Below are positions 12,462 to 24,204 of a stretch of DNA of 64,000 nucleotides, piece by piece. Position numbers and translations under genes: made by a program. Under the pieces are notes generated by a model, which worked only from the letters and a program-made list of their open reading frames with translations, had not been told where the DNA came from and did no database searches. Every line of letters starts with the position of its first letter. Within the stretch, counting starts at the first letter, position 1. Location: contig CM049322.1 of NCBI GenBank assembly GCA_026874595.1, positions 52,727,386-52,791,385 on the forward strand. Reading direction: 5' to 3'. Origin of the DNA: Sipunculus nudus (lineage: Eukaryota > Annelida > Sipuncula > Golfingiida > Sipunculidae).

Positions 12462-13475
12462 TCAAAAAGTGCACGGTTCATAACGCATCGTATGTATTAC
12501 ATCACCGTTAAAAACTAAATCTTCTATAATTCCTGTCTCAGTCTCTTTCCTATTAACGAAAGGATAGTAATCTTTTAAATGCTTGCAGTCAATTGTTATT
12601 GCTTTGCCAGGAATAGCCTGTTGCCGCTGATGACAGTAGGTACTTGATACACACTTTTCTATGTCATATTTCTTGCTTGTAATTTCTAAGGCACATCTTG
12701 GAGCAAAAAGTTGCAAGGAAGCAAACGGTCTCTTTTTTGGAGGTAAAACTAAATTTACTGGAAATACCCAAGGAATATACTCCCAGCTTATATCTTTCAA
12801 TGCTGTTTCGGTTATTTGGAAGAAAAATATATCCAACATAGGCCAGCTCCATTGTAATGGTGGGCTTGCTTTCCTAGAATCAACAGAATAAAATTTCCAG
12901 GGTTTGCTTGGGTCTCTAGTGAAGAGTGTGTACCGAGGAGCAAGCTTTTTGAATGCCTTCACCATTAAGTCTTTCTCATCCAGGTTTACTAAAATGTCCA
13001 CGTCATCGTCCCACATGATTGGTCCGTGATGGCGCAGGGAACCAATCAGCGTGCCGCCGTAGATGACATAGGTTAAGTTGTTACTTTCCATTGTGTTTGC
13101 GAAAGTACTTAAAATATCCATATAAATATGATAATATTTTGTGCTCATGGCCGGTTTGAAGGCGCTGAATTTATTTTCAAGTGCCCCATACGACCCCAAA
13201 CGGTATAGCCTGTTAAAGAGTTGCCCTAGAGCTTCACCATTGGATGTTTTTGGATATTTTTCGTCATTAACTGTGCTTTCGGGGGAGGTTTTATTCTCCA
13301 TGTCCAATATATGGTATACCTCCAAATTGCTGTGCACTGTCTGTTGTGATTCTACAGGGGCCATCCTGTAGAAATTGTACGTAATTATTAGAAAGGTTGC
13401 CAAGGTGAAGCCCGCAAGTTTCCACTCCTTGCATTCCACCCAGGATCTCCTCGCGGTTGTTTTATCATAGAGCAT
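12462..13475 (-). CDS. LicD/fukutin-family phosphotransferase, copy 2
   Basis: Predicted Golgi type II membrane protein of 337 residues, the longest of the three copies. A basic N-terminus precedes a hydrophobic segment (about residues 20-36). A long, poorly conserved stem (about 37-105) with an NKT sequon at 61 follows. The LicD core has GTLIG at 141-145, RHHGPIM and WDDDVD at 155-160, then the family motif WPMLDIFF and a C-terminal part with PRC, CVSSTYC, DC, YYPFV and a Cys near the end (EPCTF). The reaction is inferred from the family: transfer of a phospho-group from a CDP-activated donor to a glycan. The start is the ATG at 13475. Upstream, TTTTTACATTTTTCAG ends at 13524, a strong 3' splice site, so the 5' UTR is probably split while the coding part is one exon. 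It shares MWDDD with the 26368 copy and looks closer to it than to the 3248 copy. Confidence 0.92.
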   Translation of the reverse strand: MLYDKTTARRSWVECKEWKLAGFTLATFLIITYNFYRMAPVESQQTVHSNLEVYHILDMENKTSPESTVNDEKYPKTSNGEALGQLFNRLYRLGSYGALENKFSAFKPAMSTKYYHIYMDILSTFANTMESNNLTYVIYGGTLIGSLRHHGPIMWDDDVDILVNLDEKDLMVKAFKKLAPRYTLFTRDPSKPWKFYSVDSRKASPPLQWSWPMLDIFFFQITETALKDISWEYIPWVFPVNLVLPPKKRPFASLQLFAPRCALEITSKKYDIEKCVSSTYCHQRQQAIPGKAITIDCKHLKDYYPFVNRKETETGIIEDLVFNGDVIHTMRYEPCTF

Positions 13476-13523
13476 GGTGTGCTGTTATGACATGTGTTTC
13501 TCTTCAGCTATCCGGTCCGATTT

Positions 13524-13545
13524 CTGAAAAATGTAAAAATAAAAA
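13524..13545 (-). other. Putative 3' splice site of a 5' UTR intron
   Basis: On the minus strand a T-rich tract ends in CAG at 13524, 48 bases before the ATG of the second LicD-like gene. There is no in-frame ATG between. A similar arrangement precedes the 3248 gene, which suggests the family keeps its intron in the 5' UTR. Confidence 0.5.
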
Positions 13546-14639
13546 CTTTAATCCAACATATTATAGGTACTCAATTCCAGTATAAATGAATATGGCAGCC
13601 CGACGAGCGGTTTCGAAAAAAAAAATCTGGTAGAAATAAACCTGTCGGGGTTCGAAATGCTACACGAAAGTGACTCGAGGACAGCGAATATGGGAGGATC
13701 TACATGCGGAAGAAGCTTGGTTGCATACTTTACATCAGGATCACGCTTTTTTCGGACCAACCCCAAACCTTTCAATTCATTTAGGGTACTATAAAAAGAA
13801 CAAGACGTACACAGACACATTGCTCTTGGTGAGTGATAAATGTGATCCGGGCATTGAATGAGATTTTAAGAAATAATCCCCCACCACCCCTAACCTGATA
13901 ACTCATGGGTCTATTGCATAAACACGCATACAGAACCACACTCGATTAGATGAGCTGTTGGTGTTTTATAAGGGACTCTGCGGTCCTTGCGTGTGGACTA
14001 TCTCCACACACACACACGTTTGATGAGCGTAAAGGAACGTTGAATAGGTGACTTCGGTAGTGACAATTTGTGAACTTAAAAAAAGAGGGTTGGCCCAGCT
14101 GGGAGGAGAGTTTGGAAATGCAGGTGCCAGGCATGTCGTCTCCCAGGGCAAACGACTCTGGGTACGATAAATATCTGAAGTCACTCAATGAATGATGAGA
14201 GTTAACCGAGTCACACAATATGTAAAACAAATAGAGATTGTTTTAATTCTACTTACCCAAGCTATGAACTGCCTTTGCAGAAAAATTTACGTGAAAAAAA
14301 AAACAGAGCACGTTTTGCTTGTGAAATCTGTTACCTGATGCTAAGCTGATATAAATGTCCCATCCTAAATAAACATGTATAGGCCTAGGGCAATAGTCAC
14401 ACGTGTCGCTAGATTTACTTCCATAAAACTCTAGCCAAACTATCGACTTCTCCTTTTCTTATCTGCCCTCTCGCTGGGAGCCTGTCTGTAGTGACAGCAG
14501 CGCAGGACGTAAGACCTACATACTGGTGTTATCTAGAAGTATTATAAATAAAAGTATAGTAGTGGTCCTGGCCTACATTCCACCTTAAACCCGCGTGTGC
14601 CCTTCTTGTCAGTTCATACTGGGTAAAATCTAACAATAT

Positions 14640-14715
14640 GCGCCTGTGCACAGTGCCCATTACTGGTCCTAGACTCTGGCGGAAGATCGCAGTGCGCAGG
14701 CGCGGGATCCATCAA
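14640..14715 (-). promoter_or_regulatory. CpG-rich patch, possible promoter of the second LicD-like gene
   Basis: In an AT-rich setting this patch has many CpGs, including GTGCGCAGGCGCGGGA and ATATGCGCCTGTGCAC, which resemble NRF1/E2F-type GC-rich sites. It lies about 1.1 kb upstream of the splice acceptor at 13524, so it could hold the transcription start of the 12462 gene. This is an inference from composition only. Confidence 0.25.
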
Positions 14716-14968
14716 TGTTTCGTTCTCTCTTCTTTTCAACGAATTGCTTCTGAAAGGTTGACGGTGAATATTTTCTTACTCAGACAAGTATATCTTACTC
14801 TTTCACAATGAGAAGATGAAAAAAATTAAGAGCCATTGTAATCAGGGCTTCTGCCTTTGTTCAAACGTTGACGCCAGGTTAGTGTTTGTTTTTAGGTATA
14901 TACGTCTAGATAAAATGTCCAAATGCTGTTATTGTCGACTGGTGTGTGATAGTGGTTATGGGTGGTGC

Positions 14969-14984
14969 GGGGGGGGGGGGGGGG
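14969..14984. repeat. Poly-G tract (16 G)
   Basis: A homopolymer run preceded by GGTGGTGC; one of about 18 such runs of 10 or more in the window. Confidence 0.9.
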
Positions 14985-17262
14985 TGATTATCACTTATTA
15001 TCTATATGTAGCCACCACCGGAAAGGCGAATTAACGAGATTATCGATTTGGCAAAGGTTATACTGAAAAATATTAGATTATTTCGATAAATATCTATGCA
15101 TTTAAGTCGGGAAACATTAAATAATTCAATAATTGATTTATTATAATTAAATATAAACGTTACCATACGGTAGATCGCTTTCACCAGAATACTAATCATA
15201 TCTAAGACTCGGGATTCCTGTTACTGCAACACGAATTATTCAGAATTTATTTATAAAACAATTTCAAATTGCATTTCTATCAGATTGTAGTCTTATTTCA
15301 TTTTCAACAGACTGAGCCGCCTACAGATTATATACATTCTTAAAGTAATAATGTCTATAAAAAAAAATATTTGCTAGTTAAATATAATATATATTTAATT
15401 ATCGGGCAAAAGGTTTAAGACAATCCACATGAAGAGAAACGTGGATTTTTGGCATCATATCGTAGGATTGTTACAGTAGTAACCTTCTCTTAAGTTACTT
15501 GTGATATCAACAAAGAGAACGGGTGTGTACGAGGTTTATAGGGTACGCCGTTATCTGATCTACCTCACGTTTCACAACCCATTGTAAAGCAATAAAATAA
15601 CATAATAAAAAACGTCACAATCGCACTCGGTACAAACGCCGCATATGTAAATTAGCCTGGAAAGTCTGGTTGTCACATGATCAGGCGAGCTCATGTGACC
15701 TGCACAAATGAAGGACTTTAAAATGAAAGTACACCAGATGACATGAATACCTAGCTCCCCTGCCGTCTGACACCCCCGGCCATAACCTGAGCCTCTTTAA
15801 GAGGCTATTTAGACGGTACATTTAGACATTTCCTTCTAAAGCCAATTCAGAGAGGCAAAGCCATCAGATATTAAAAGAAACGGTGAAAGAGACGCACGCA
15901 CCCACTTACGAACAAAATACGAGTTACAGTAATGCAAATGCTTGCTTTTCTTTACAACATGATTAATTGGGATATTTCCCTCAACAACAATATGACACCA
16001 TAATATGTACAAACTTGAGAAGTAAAGATATGAAACATAAAATACACACTCAAGGATACTGGACGAGTTATATATAATGCAAATGCTCTTCATTGCAACA
16101 ACATTTACAAGGACATACTGTGGATGTCTTGATATTCGAGAGGCTAATATTTCACCAAAAAAAAACATTTTTTTTTCAAATTTTCGTGAGGGTTCCAATT
16201 TTGCGAATTTATAATGCAGTTACTAACACATAGAATATCCATTATTAATTATAAATAAGGCGCTGATTCAGAACAATTTGACGAGGTCCCCCGAATTTCG
16301 TGTCACCTTCAGCCAGATAATATGAACGATCTTATATTGTTTATATTACCTAGCTTTGATTGAGAGGTATCTCATAAAATATTTATTTTTACTTACAATA
16401 TTTTTAAACCTGCGGCGGTGGTCACAAAAAAAAAAAAACAGCCAATGATGCCATATTATGTATGACTGTTCACCGGTGTATATATTATTACATAAAGTGT
16501 CTCATTCACAGAGGTTTAATTTACGCGATTATTCACTTACGCTAATATAATTTGAAATCCTCGCGAAGGTACAGCCGACTACAGTACACAGACATGAAAA
16601 GAGTTACGTTCTGGCGGCTATGTTATTAAATCTAGAAATTACATTACCATCTAAAACGTCTTGCGTTAAAAGCGGTTGAACGAAATTACTAAGCCACAGC
16701 AAAGAAAACGAAGCTACAGTTGAGTGTCCTATCTTTACACAGCTCTTTAACCATAGGCCCACTACCTACATCGTAAGTGCTGTTTGTTTTGACCTGAAAC
16801 CCCAGATCATAGAGGGGAGCACTGTATTTTGGTCTAATCAGATGAGACCCTGTGCTGGAAGACAAACGGTTTACCAGTCAAGCGAGAAACACACGGAGCA
16901 TATGTTGTTCATTTCGTTTTGTGTGACAGCTCATCGCCCCGGCAACCGTTTGAACAGGCCACAGGCTCAGAGAGAATGGCCCCACACGTGGTTTCTGGGC
17001 GGAGCCTGATGCCTGTCGAGTGTTTGTTGACTGGCATTTGGTTGGCTGCTAGTCACATCAGCAGTTTTTTTTAAGCAGACAGGCCACCTGGTGTTTAAGT
17101 GCATCATAAACGGTCAAAGCAGGCAGCTGGAAAATCAGTAGCTTCTTAAGAAACGCAATATTTCCGCTGCCTCGAGAGCGTACAGAGGCGTGCTGCTAGG
17201 GAGCAAGTTACCAGCGGAATGTGGACGGACTGGAGACCACCGTCTCTAGGACAACTTTTTAC

Positions 17263-17280
17263 GGGGGGGGGGGGGGGGGG
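17263..17280. repeat. Poly-G tract (18 G)
   Basis: A homopolymer run within a short GC-rich patch (17210-17370). Confidence 0.9.
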
Positions 17281-17765
17281 AGGTCGGTTTTCGGCCAAAA
17301 GAAAAACACACCGGGGACCCGGCGGTCAGGGGAAGGCCGGCACGCAGAGCGACTTTAGGGCTGGTCACTTATATTGCACTTTTAACCTTTATTGTTTCTT
17401 TAATATCGTAAGAGAAGAATAAAGTTTTCATAAATACTTCTCTGTAAGAATATTTATATAGTGTTTTATCGTATAATATTAATGTCAAACATGGACCGAC
17501 CCCCTTCCTTCCTCTTTATTTATCGGAAATAAGAATGTAAACAGCAGGTGTGCATGGCATGAGGTCAACGAAACCACACGTGGATACACACATATTTAAT
17601 CCGAGTGTGTTCAGGAACCAGAGGTATATGACAAGCACTGAGTATTTGAGGGAGAGCCTTCCACATAATAAATTGTCACACACTAATTTATATTTCAACA
17701 TTCCCAGAGTCATGGCATTCAAACATATATGCAAAATGTAACATTTTAAGCTCTTTATATTAAAC

Positions 17766-17773
<8 letters not shown>

Positions 17774-17820
<47 letters not shown>
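17774..17820. repeat. (TA)n microsatellite
   Basis: An alternating TA tract of about 47 bases, preceded by shorter imperfect TA runs. Confidence 0.93.
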
Positions 17821-17822
<2 letters not shown>

Positions 17823-19516
17823 GGACAATCCGAATTCATATGATAGCATCTATATAGGCCTAGTTCTGCTGTAAGGGATACAGCCATGAAGTGGGCATCT
17901 CAATCTAAATATATATTCTGTTTAACTTGCTAAACCGGCTGTGAACGAATTACACTATGTGGAGACGGTCCCCTGAACCGGGGTTCAATACCGTATTGAT
18001 AAGGGCCGTGGAAGCAGCAAATGGGTATTCAGTCTTTCATGTTGTCACGGAGGTAGATTTGTCTTTATTACAGAACACTAACCATTATGAGACTTTACTT
18101 TTCAGTGTGTCTATTTCAGTGTTTGTTGTAATAGACTATATTTTTATATTGTATATGTTTATATGTAAAATATAATATATATATATATATAATATTAATA
18201 ATAAAATTAATAATAATAATAATTACAATTATAATAATAATATTAATTAATGTTATTTGCGTGTTAATCTGTAGTCTAAATGTATGTAAAGGGTAAAATT
18301 GATGCCTGTAAGATAGACTAACTTATTTATGATCACAGGCTTCTTCGTCAGGTGTTCACACTAATATATTTCCAATCAATAATCTGTCACGCCTGAAAAT
18401 TTCACTGTTAAAGATAAACTATGTCGTTTAAAAGATAGTATCTTCCCGAAGTCAATAAGAAATAAAAGGAGAGATTTAAAAAAGTGTTATTAAAAAAGTT
18501 CCAAGATAAATTCCAATGAAGATATTGTGTCTGGAAATGTATACCCTTATTTACGTGCGGCTGGTATTCGCAGGGGGAAGGTAAAAAACCGTATTGATTA
18601 ATCTCAATACATTGAATAAGAAACTATTATTCAACCCTTCCTCTAATGAAAATAAAAACACATATAACCATATATAGATTACATCCAAATGTAAATATTT
18701 GTCCTGGAATATTCTTTAAAGTTGGTTTTTATGGAAATGTTATAAATCCCCAGGCAGATATAGAGGATTGTACAATGTGTACCTTACCTTAAGACAGGTG
18801 TGAACCTACAGTGTTCTCATTTATATCTTCTTACCGGTACTAGTTATGAGTTGACTTAGACTAATCAAATCACAACACCGCACACGACAAACGTGTATAA
18901 GCTTCATATAACAATGGCTCTGGATCACACTTTATCACAGCGTTATATGTTAATCAGTAACTGGAGCAGATAAAAATTACATGATGAGAAATGTTTTGCG
19001 GTGCCCGGTACCACGCAAGCGCTGCTCAATCCACCCTGTTTATATAAAGTGATACCTATAGGCTGTGTGCATGCAATCAAAATCTGATATATAATGATAC
19101 CTATATCTGTATATGGTGGATCTGAAATTCATTGGCCGTCGCCTGTCAGAATAGCACCTCGCTAATACTTCAGTCTCTGCTGACGTGTAAAAGAACCAAA
19201 TATAAACATATCCGGCCAATTCATAAATTTCTGCTTACCCCTGTCTTGTATATCGGAAACAAATACAAACTTATCTCCATAATACGCATTTCTCATTTTT
19301 TGTCGCATTTCAGAACAAAATGTAACCGCATCTCGTTAATTCGCAAGTATAATCGTACCTCGTTAACCCTAATACCTTTTTTGTCGAATAACAGATCCAA
19401 TTTAAAAATCATCGAAAATTCCTTATTAAGCTTACAGATAAGATAGACAAGAGTATATAAACAAGAGTGAGGATAAGCTAAGGATCAGATTATACTGATA
19501 AAATCAACTGTTTGAT
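17821..19516. other. Intergenic, no supported gene
   Basis: AT-rich. A second short TA run lies at about 18175-18191. Bases 19190-19400 contain three diverged phrases of the type AACAAATA..AAC..ATCTC..TAAT.CGCA spaced by about 60 bases, a weak tandem repeat. No coding exon is supported. Confidence 0.45.
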
Positions 19517-19735
19517 GGGGGGGGGGGGGGGCAGAGGAACCCCCCCCCCCCCCCCGGTTGAATCCAGTACTTCCCGTCATCCCGGAATTTCACTTTGTCT
19601 GATAGTGATTACATTTTCTAAAACACAATCATGAAATTCCTCTTATTAGTATCCGCAACTTTTGGACTTATTTCTACATTTCATGAAGTCTGGTCCTGCA
19701 AATACGATACTTTTTTAGATATTTTTTTTTAACAA

Positions 19736-19738
<3 letters not shown>
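19517..19738 (+). repeat. Poly-G-headed interspersed repeat, copy 1
   Basis: Begins with 15 G and a facing run of 16 C, then continues with a body containing ATCCAGTACTTCCCGTC, TTCATGAAGTC and ACAACTGATAT. The body matches 34424-34640 phrase for phrase in the same orientation, with a truncated match at 57324-57417. No coding capacity is seen, so it is a non-autonomous element or the remnant of one. Confidence 0.65.

Positions 19739-19788
<50 letters not shown>
19739..19788. repeat. (TA)n microsatellite
   Basis: A TA tract of about 50 bases with one TTTA interruption. It directly follows the poly-G-headed repeat, as also happens in copy 2. Confidence 0.93.
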
Positions 19789-19789
<1 letters not shown>

Positions 19790-19923
19790 GAATCCGAATT
19801 ATTTGATATGTTTATGTGAATTTATTGTGAGTTATCATGAAACAACAGTGTTTGTGTGTACGCTCTTGTGTGAGGAGGACATATGACATGCAGTTGTGTG
19901 TGTATGTCTCATACTAATCCTTA

Positions 19924-20229
19924 GGCCAAAAAAAATTAAAGGTATGGTTCTCAGGCACCGCCCGCGTCAAGTTTACCCCCCCCCCCCCCAACCCCCGCAT
20001 CAAACATTTTTATTTTGATAATTTCAAGATGGTAAAATAATACAATTTCGATACGATTTCCTTTGTTATGTAGTGCTTTTACCTGTTTAGCAAGAAGAAA
20101 CCTGTCAGTTACATGCTTTTCCCTGATCATATGAAATTTTATCAAAACATACAAAAAAAGGTCGAAAATAAAATTTCGTTGATTTCTGAAAAAAGTGCCT
20201 GAGAACCATACCCTTTTATTTTTCTGGCC
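19924..20229 (+). mobile_element. MITE with 3-bp TTA target duplication, copy 1
   Basis: A 306-base element whose ends are inverted copies of each other over about 38 bases. The left end runs GGCCAAAAA.. to AGGTATGGTTCTCAGGCAC, and the right end is its reverse complement with a few mismatches. TTA flanks both ends (19921-19923 and 20230-20232). The interior is non-coding and contains a 14-C run. Short terminal inverted repeats plus TTA/TAA duplications fit a PIF/Harbinger-derived MITE. The copy at 34932-35225 lies in the opposite orientation. Confidence 0.8.
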
Positions 20230-21461
20230 TTAGGCGTACGTTTCTCGCAGTGCCTGCATGTCCACGTATGTTTATGCGAGTCGCATTGTGTGTGGGCTGA
20301 AGGAAATGCTTGTACCGTCAACCCCTAGTGTCAGCGTCTGTTACTATTATTCCCACAGATATGAGAGGATTGGTTTATAGAATTTCGAAGGCGACTGCAT
20401 ACATAATAATTGTATTATATTTAAAAAATCATAACGTCACGACACATAAATATGGAATACGGTGATCTTTTTGAGATTTTTTTTTCTTGCAAAGTTTGAT
20501 CCTCGTAAGTAAGAGTGTTACTATAAAGTTTATAGCTCAAAGTGAGTTAAGTGTCAAAGACAATGATACAAAACTAACTGCGACTATGTAATGCTTTGGC
20601 CTAATTATTATGATGTGTACTGTACTGAAGGATCAGAGGCTGCCATATGAGCTTCTGAAATGTAAAAGCAAAAATGCGTATGAAATTAGAAGAAAAAAAA
20701 TAGTCTCATGCAGCAGCTAAATACTTCAATAACACGAAGTAATAAACACATCAGATATCAAGACAATCCACCATGTCTAACCTGAGATATTAAGCATCGT
20801 GTCTATTTATACAGAGTCCTAAAGAGATGGAGAAAATACGTCACAGTAACCTAATTCAGGGAGTTCAAGTGAGTTTGAACTTCCTAGATTTTATGGTTGG
20901 GACGTGGGCCCGGTCAAGAAAGGATAAATGGGTGGGAGATACAGTCTGATATACGCAGACATGCGGTTAGTTGTGTAGACAGTTCTTTGTATCAGAAACA
21001 TGTTTCATATAAGTAGGTTGCCTAAGGTGATAAGAGCGAAACACGTCACTGTTAACTTTAAGTATATAAATAATAGCAGGCTAACTAATGCGTGTTTGGG
21101 AATCTACTATAATCTATCTGGAGTGTACTAACTTAATAATTAAACTGTGTTTATTCACACTTATTCGCTTTGATTTTATTTTGTCTCTCTCCAGGTCGCT
21201 CACACATGACGAAAGATGTAATATAAACTTTATAAAGCCTTAATTCCTCCCAGTTCAAGTGGAAGACCGCGCTCTGCTTACCAAAAGCCAGTGACTCTGC
21301 CACTTGACTCATTTACAAAAATCAGGGAGGTTATGTTTTCGCTCATGTCGAAGCGGTAGCCATTGTAAGACTATGACACGAGTACCATACTCGTTACAAT
21401 TAACCAGTGGCATCGATTTACCTACCAAGGTGAAGGATGACTCACAGACAAAAACAAACAC

Positions 21462-21503
<42 letters not shown>

Positions 21504-22259
21504 CGTCTGTATGACACATTTCAAATGTAAATACTTAATCATATTCAAATATAATACAATATATTATAAGGTTTTAGATGACAAGGTATTATGTTTCCAG
21601 TATTAGTTCATTCTAAACCAGATTCAGATATAGTATTTCATAGTAAACTCATAATTGGAACCAAAGTCTGTCAATCTTTTTATTAATATATTTCATTTTT
21701 AATATTAAAATATACTCTGAATGGTGGGAGGGATGATTACATTGACTATGGAGATATATACCACTAATCTAAACCCAGCCCCCTTATGGACGCCCCTGCC
21801 ATAAACACACAAACGCTTAAGTTGCCCACAGAAGGAATTTCTGCCATATTTGTCTGGAAATCACCAAGCTGTAAATCATAACAGAAAAAAATGTAGTCCT
21901 TGAAACATCTTTTGATATTCTTTCCTTATTTTTTGTTGTTAATTAATTAAAATATATATGTTAAAGGTATGGGACAGTTTAACAAGAGAAAGTTTGGCTA
22001 GTTCAGCGAGTCCTGTCTCATCGTTGAATTATATGTAACTGTTTCTCACACTGGGAGATTTATTGGAAATTCTGGAATGCAAGATGCTTGGTGGTTTTAT
22101 TCATTTACCCTTGAGTAAAAAGATAAAATAAAAAAAAAATCACTGCCTCTTATTTTGTTTATGAACTATAAAAAATTCTGACTTCGGAGATGACCGTAGT
22201 ATCCCAAAATATTGGACATATCCCTTTTAAAATAGACGCATCTCTTCTCAACCATATAT
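20230..22259. other. Intergenic, no supported gene
   Basis: AT-rich unique-looking sequence with one (TA)n tract at 21464-21497. The open frame across that tract is the microsatellite read as Tyr-Ile and is not a gene. Confidence 0.5.
21464..21497. repeat. (TA)n microsatellite
   Basis: An alternating TA tract of 34 bases. Confidence 0.92.
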
Positions 22260-22272
22260 TGGCGCTATAGAA

Positions 22273-22366
22273 GCTCAAGGTCACCAGTCACCAGATTTGA
22301 CCTTGAAGACAAAGCTCAAGGTCACCAGTCACCAGATTTGACCTTGAAGACCAAACTCAAGGTCAA
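22273..22366. repeat. 41-bp tandem repeat of AGGTCA-type half-sites
   Basis: Two nearly identical 41-base units start at 22273 and 22314, with a partial third from 22355. Each contains CTCAAGGTCACC and, inverted about ten bases later, TTTGACCTTGAAG. Every unit therefore carries a TCAAGGTCA / TGACCTTGA pair. Confidence 0.8.
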
Positions 22367-24204
22367 CAATCTTCAAACAACTCCAAGATATTAGAGGAAA
22401 CATTTTGGTGACGAATTTTAAGGAAATACATGCAGTACTTCAAACGTTTTGGATAAACGGAGATTTGACCTTGAAGCCCATGCTTAAAGTTCAGCAGTCT
22501 TTGAACAGTTCCAAGATACCGGTGGAAATATTTATATGTGAAATATGAAGGAAACAGATGCAGTACTTAAAAGTGATGGGGTTAACCAAAATTCTGTGTT
22601 TTCACAGATTGACTTTGAAAAGCACGGTCAAGGTCACCTGTCTTCAAACATGTCTGACACCTTGACAGAAACAATCAGTGTGTCACATTGTGATAAAAAG
22701 AAAACTATGATACTTCCAAAGCTGAGGGGTTACAAATATTAAATATTGGCAGATTTGACCTTTAAGTTCAAGGTCACAGGTTTCAAAATTCTGTCAATAA
22801 CTTGTCATTTGACATCTTTCATTCTTATTGTCAGAAAAATAAATATATCCACTTGAGAAATAATGTTTATGTTTGTTATTCACCATATATGAAAATATTG
22901 CAGGTCAAGGCCACTCTCATAGTAAAGGTCATGACCCTAATATACATACACTTTACCCGATAACCCATATCTATGCATGTGCATAATATAAAAGAAAACT
23001 GACCATTAGTTGTTGACTTATAATGCTCCTAGTATTGTCCAGTTGAATTGACAGGGTATTTAAAATTACAAAAACTAGAACAAGGTAGCAGGTGGCGCCA
23101 CAAGTCTTCCGTACACGACAAAGCTGTCCAAGATCTTCAGTCTGAATTTGCATAATATGAAAGAAATCTGGCCATTATGTTTTTTTTTTATTATTCATAA
23201 TGCTCACAGTACTCCCAAGTGGCAATGACTGGGGTATTAAAAGCCACAAAAACAACCGACAAGTTTTTGAATGTGACAAAGCCAGCCAGGATCCTTGATC
23301 AACTTGATTTCTGGATCAATCTAAGTTTTTTTTTTTACATATATAATAATTTGTGTGATTTTCACTGAAAGTTGACCTATTAAATGTCAAGTTCACTCTC
23401 CGAGTAAAGGTCATTATCTCACTTTGATGGGCTTATTCCTCTCACCAATATCTATCCACCTGTCAAGTTTGATAAAGATCCATTAAATTTTTTTTAGTTA
23501 TCTCGCTCACAAGATTTTTTGGCGGACCATGCTAAAACCATAGTGTCAACGACTGGGGATACAATGGAAAGGTCTCAATTCTATTAAAACTCTGAAAATA
23601 TGTCCAGAACTTCACTGAAGCCTTTGAGAAAATACAAAAAAAATGACCTATACAATAATACATCACTGCAGTGTAACCTGTCTGAAAGACCATCTAACTA
23701 ATCAGACCACCTGCCTAATAGAATCACTTGTCTTCCAGACCGCCCTTGACTGAACCAGAAGCAATCACACTGGTTATAACACACATGTTTAAAAAAAAAC
23801 ACCTGTGAATTATGATCACTTCTGGCCAGTCCCTCAGTATGTATTATTACACAGGTTTCACTTTATAGGCTCATGTTCTGATAAATCCTGCTTAACGAGT
23901 TCCACACAAGAAAAAACTGTTCTTTCTACGACATTTTCATTACGCACACAGAAAAACTAGAAATTTCTGGCATTGGAGATGGCGTAGTATCCCTAGACAT
24001 AAAAAGCATTCCCCCCTTCTAAAATAGACACTCTGCTTCTGAAGTATAAATTGACACAACACAGGGGAAAGCTCACACATGTTTGAACTTGTCCGACAGT
24101 TTTGTGGAGATCGTTGTGTCAAATTTGAAGGGAACAGAAGCAGTACTTCAAAATTATTGGGTTGACCAAAATTCTGCTTCTAAATATTTGAGAACAGATG
24201 ACTC
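22367..24204. repeat. TGACC-rich interspersed repeat, diverged body
   Basis: Many TTTGACCTT and AAGGTCA phrases. Segments around 22900-23160 and 23190-23540 are diverged copies of each other and of 25290-25800: each reads 'GGTCAAGGYCACTCTC.. GTAAAGGTCATGACC', a CATATCTAT stretch and a GGTGGCGCCAC-like site. No coding frame is visible. The pattern is that of an old non-coding element family with internal duplications. Confidence 0.55.

Larger units (their letters stand above)
13546..17262. other. Intergenic, upstream of the second LicD-like gene
   Basis: No supported gene. The plus-strand open stretch 13670-13828 ends at a textbook donor (GTGAGT), but no partner exon was found. The region 14640-14715 is unusually CpG-rich (see separate entry). 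Bases 16900-17030 are also GC-richer than the surroundings. The rest is AT-rich with homopolymer runs. Confidence 0.45.

Noticed and set aside
17957-18010. tRNA-like B box (GGGGTTCAATACC), possible SINE head
   Set aside because: No matching A box at the right distance and no cloverleaf could be drawn. The similar GGGGTTCGAAATGC near 13650 also lacks a partner.
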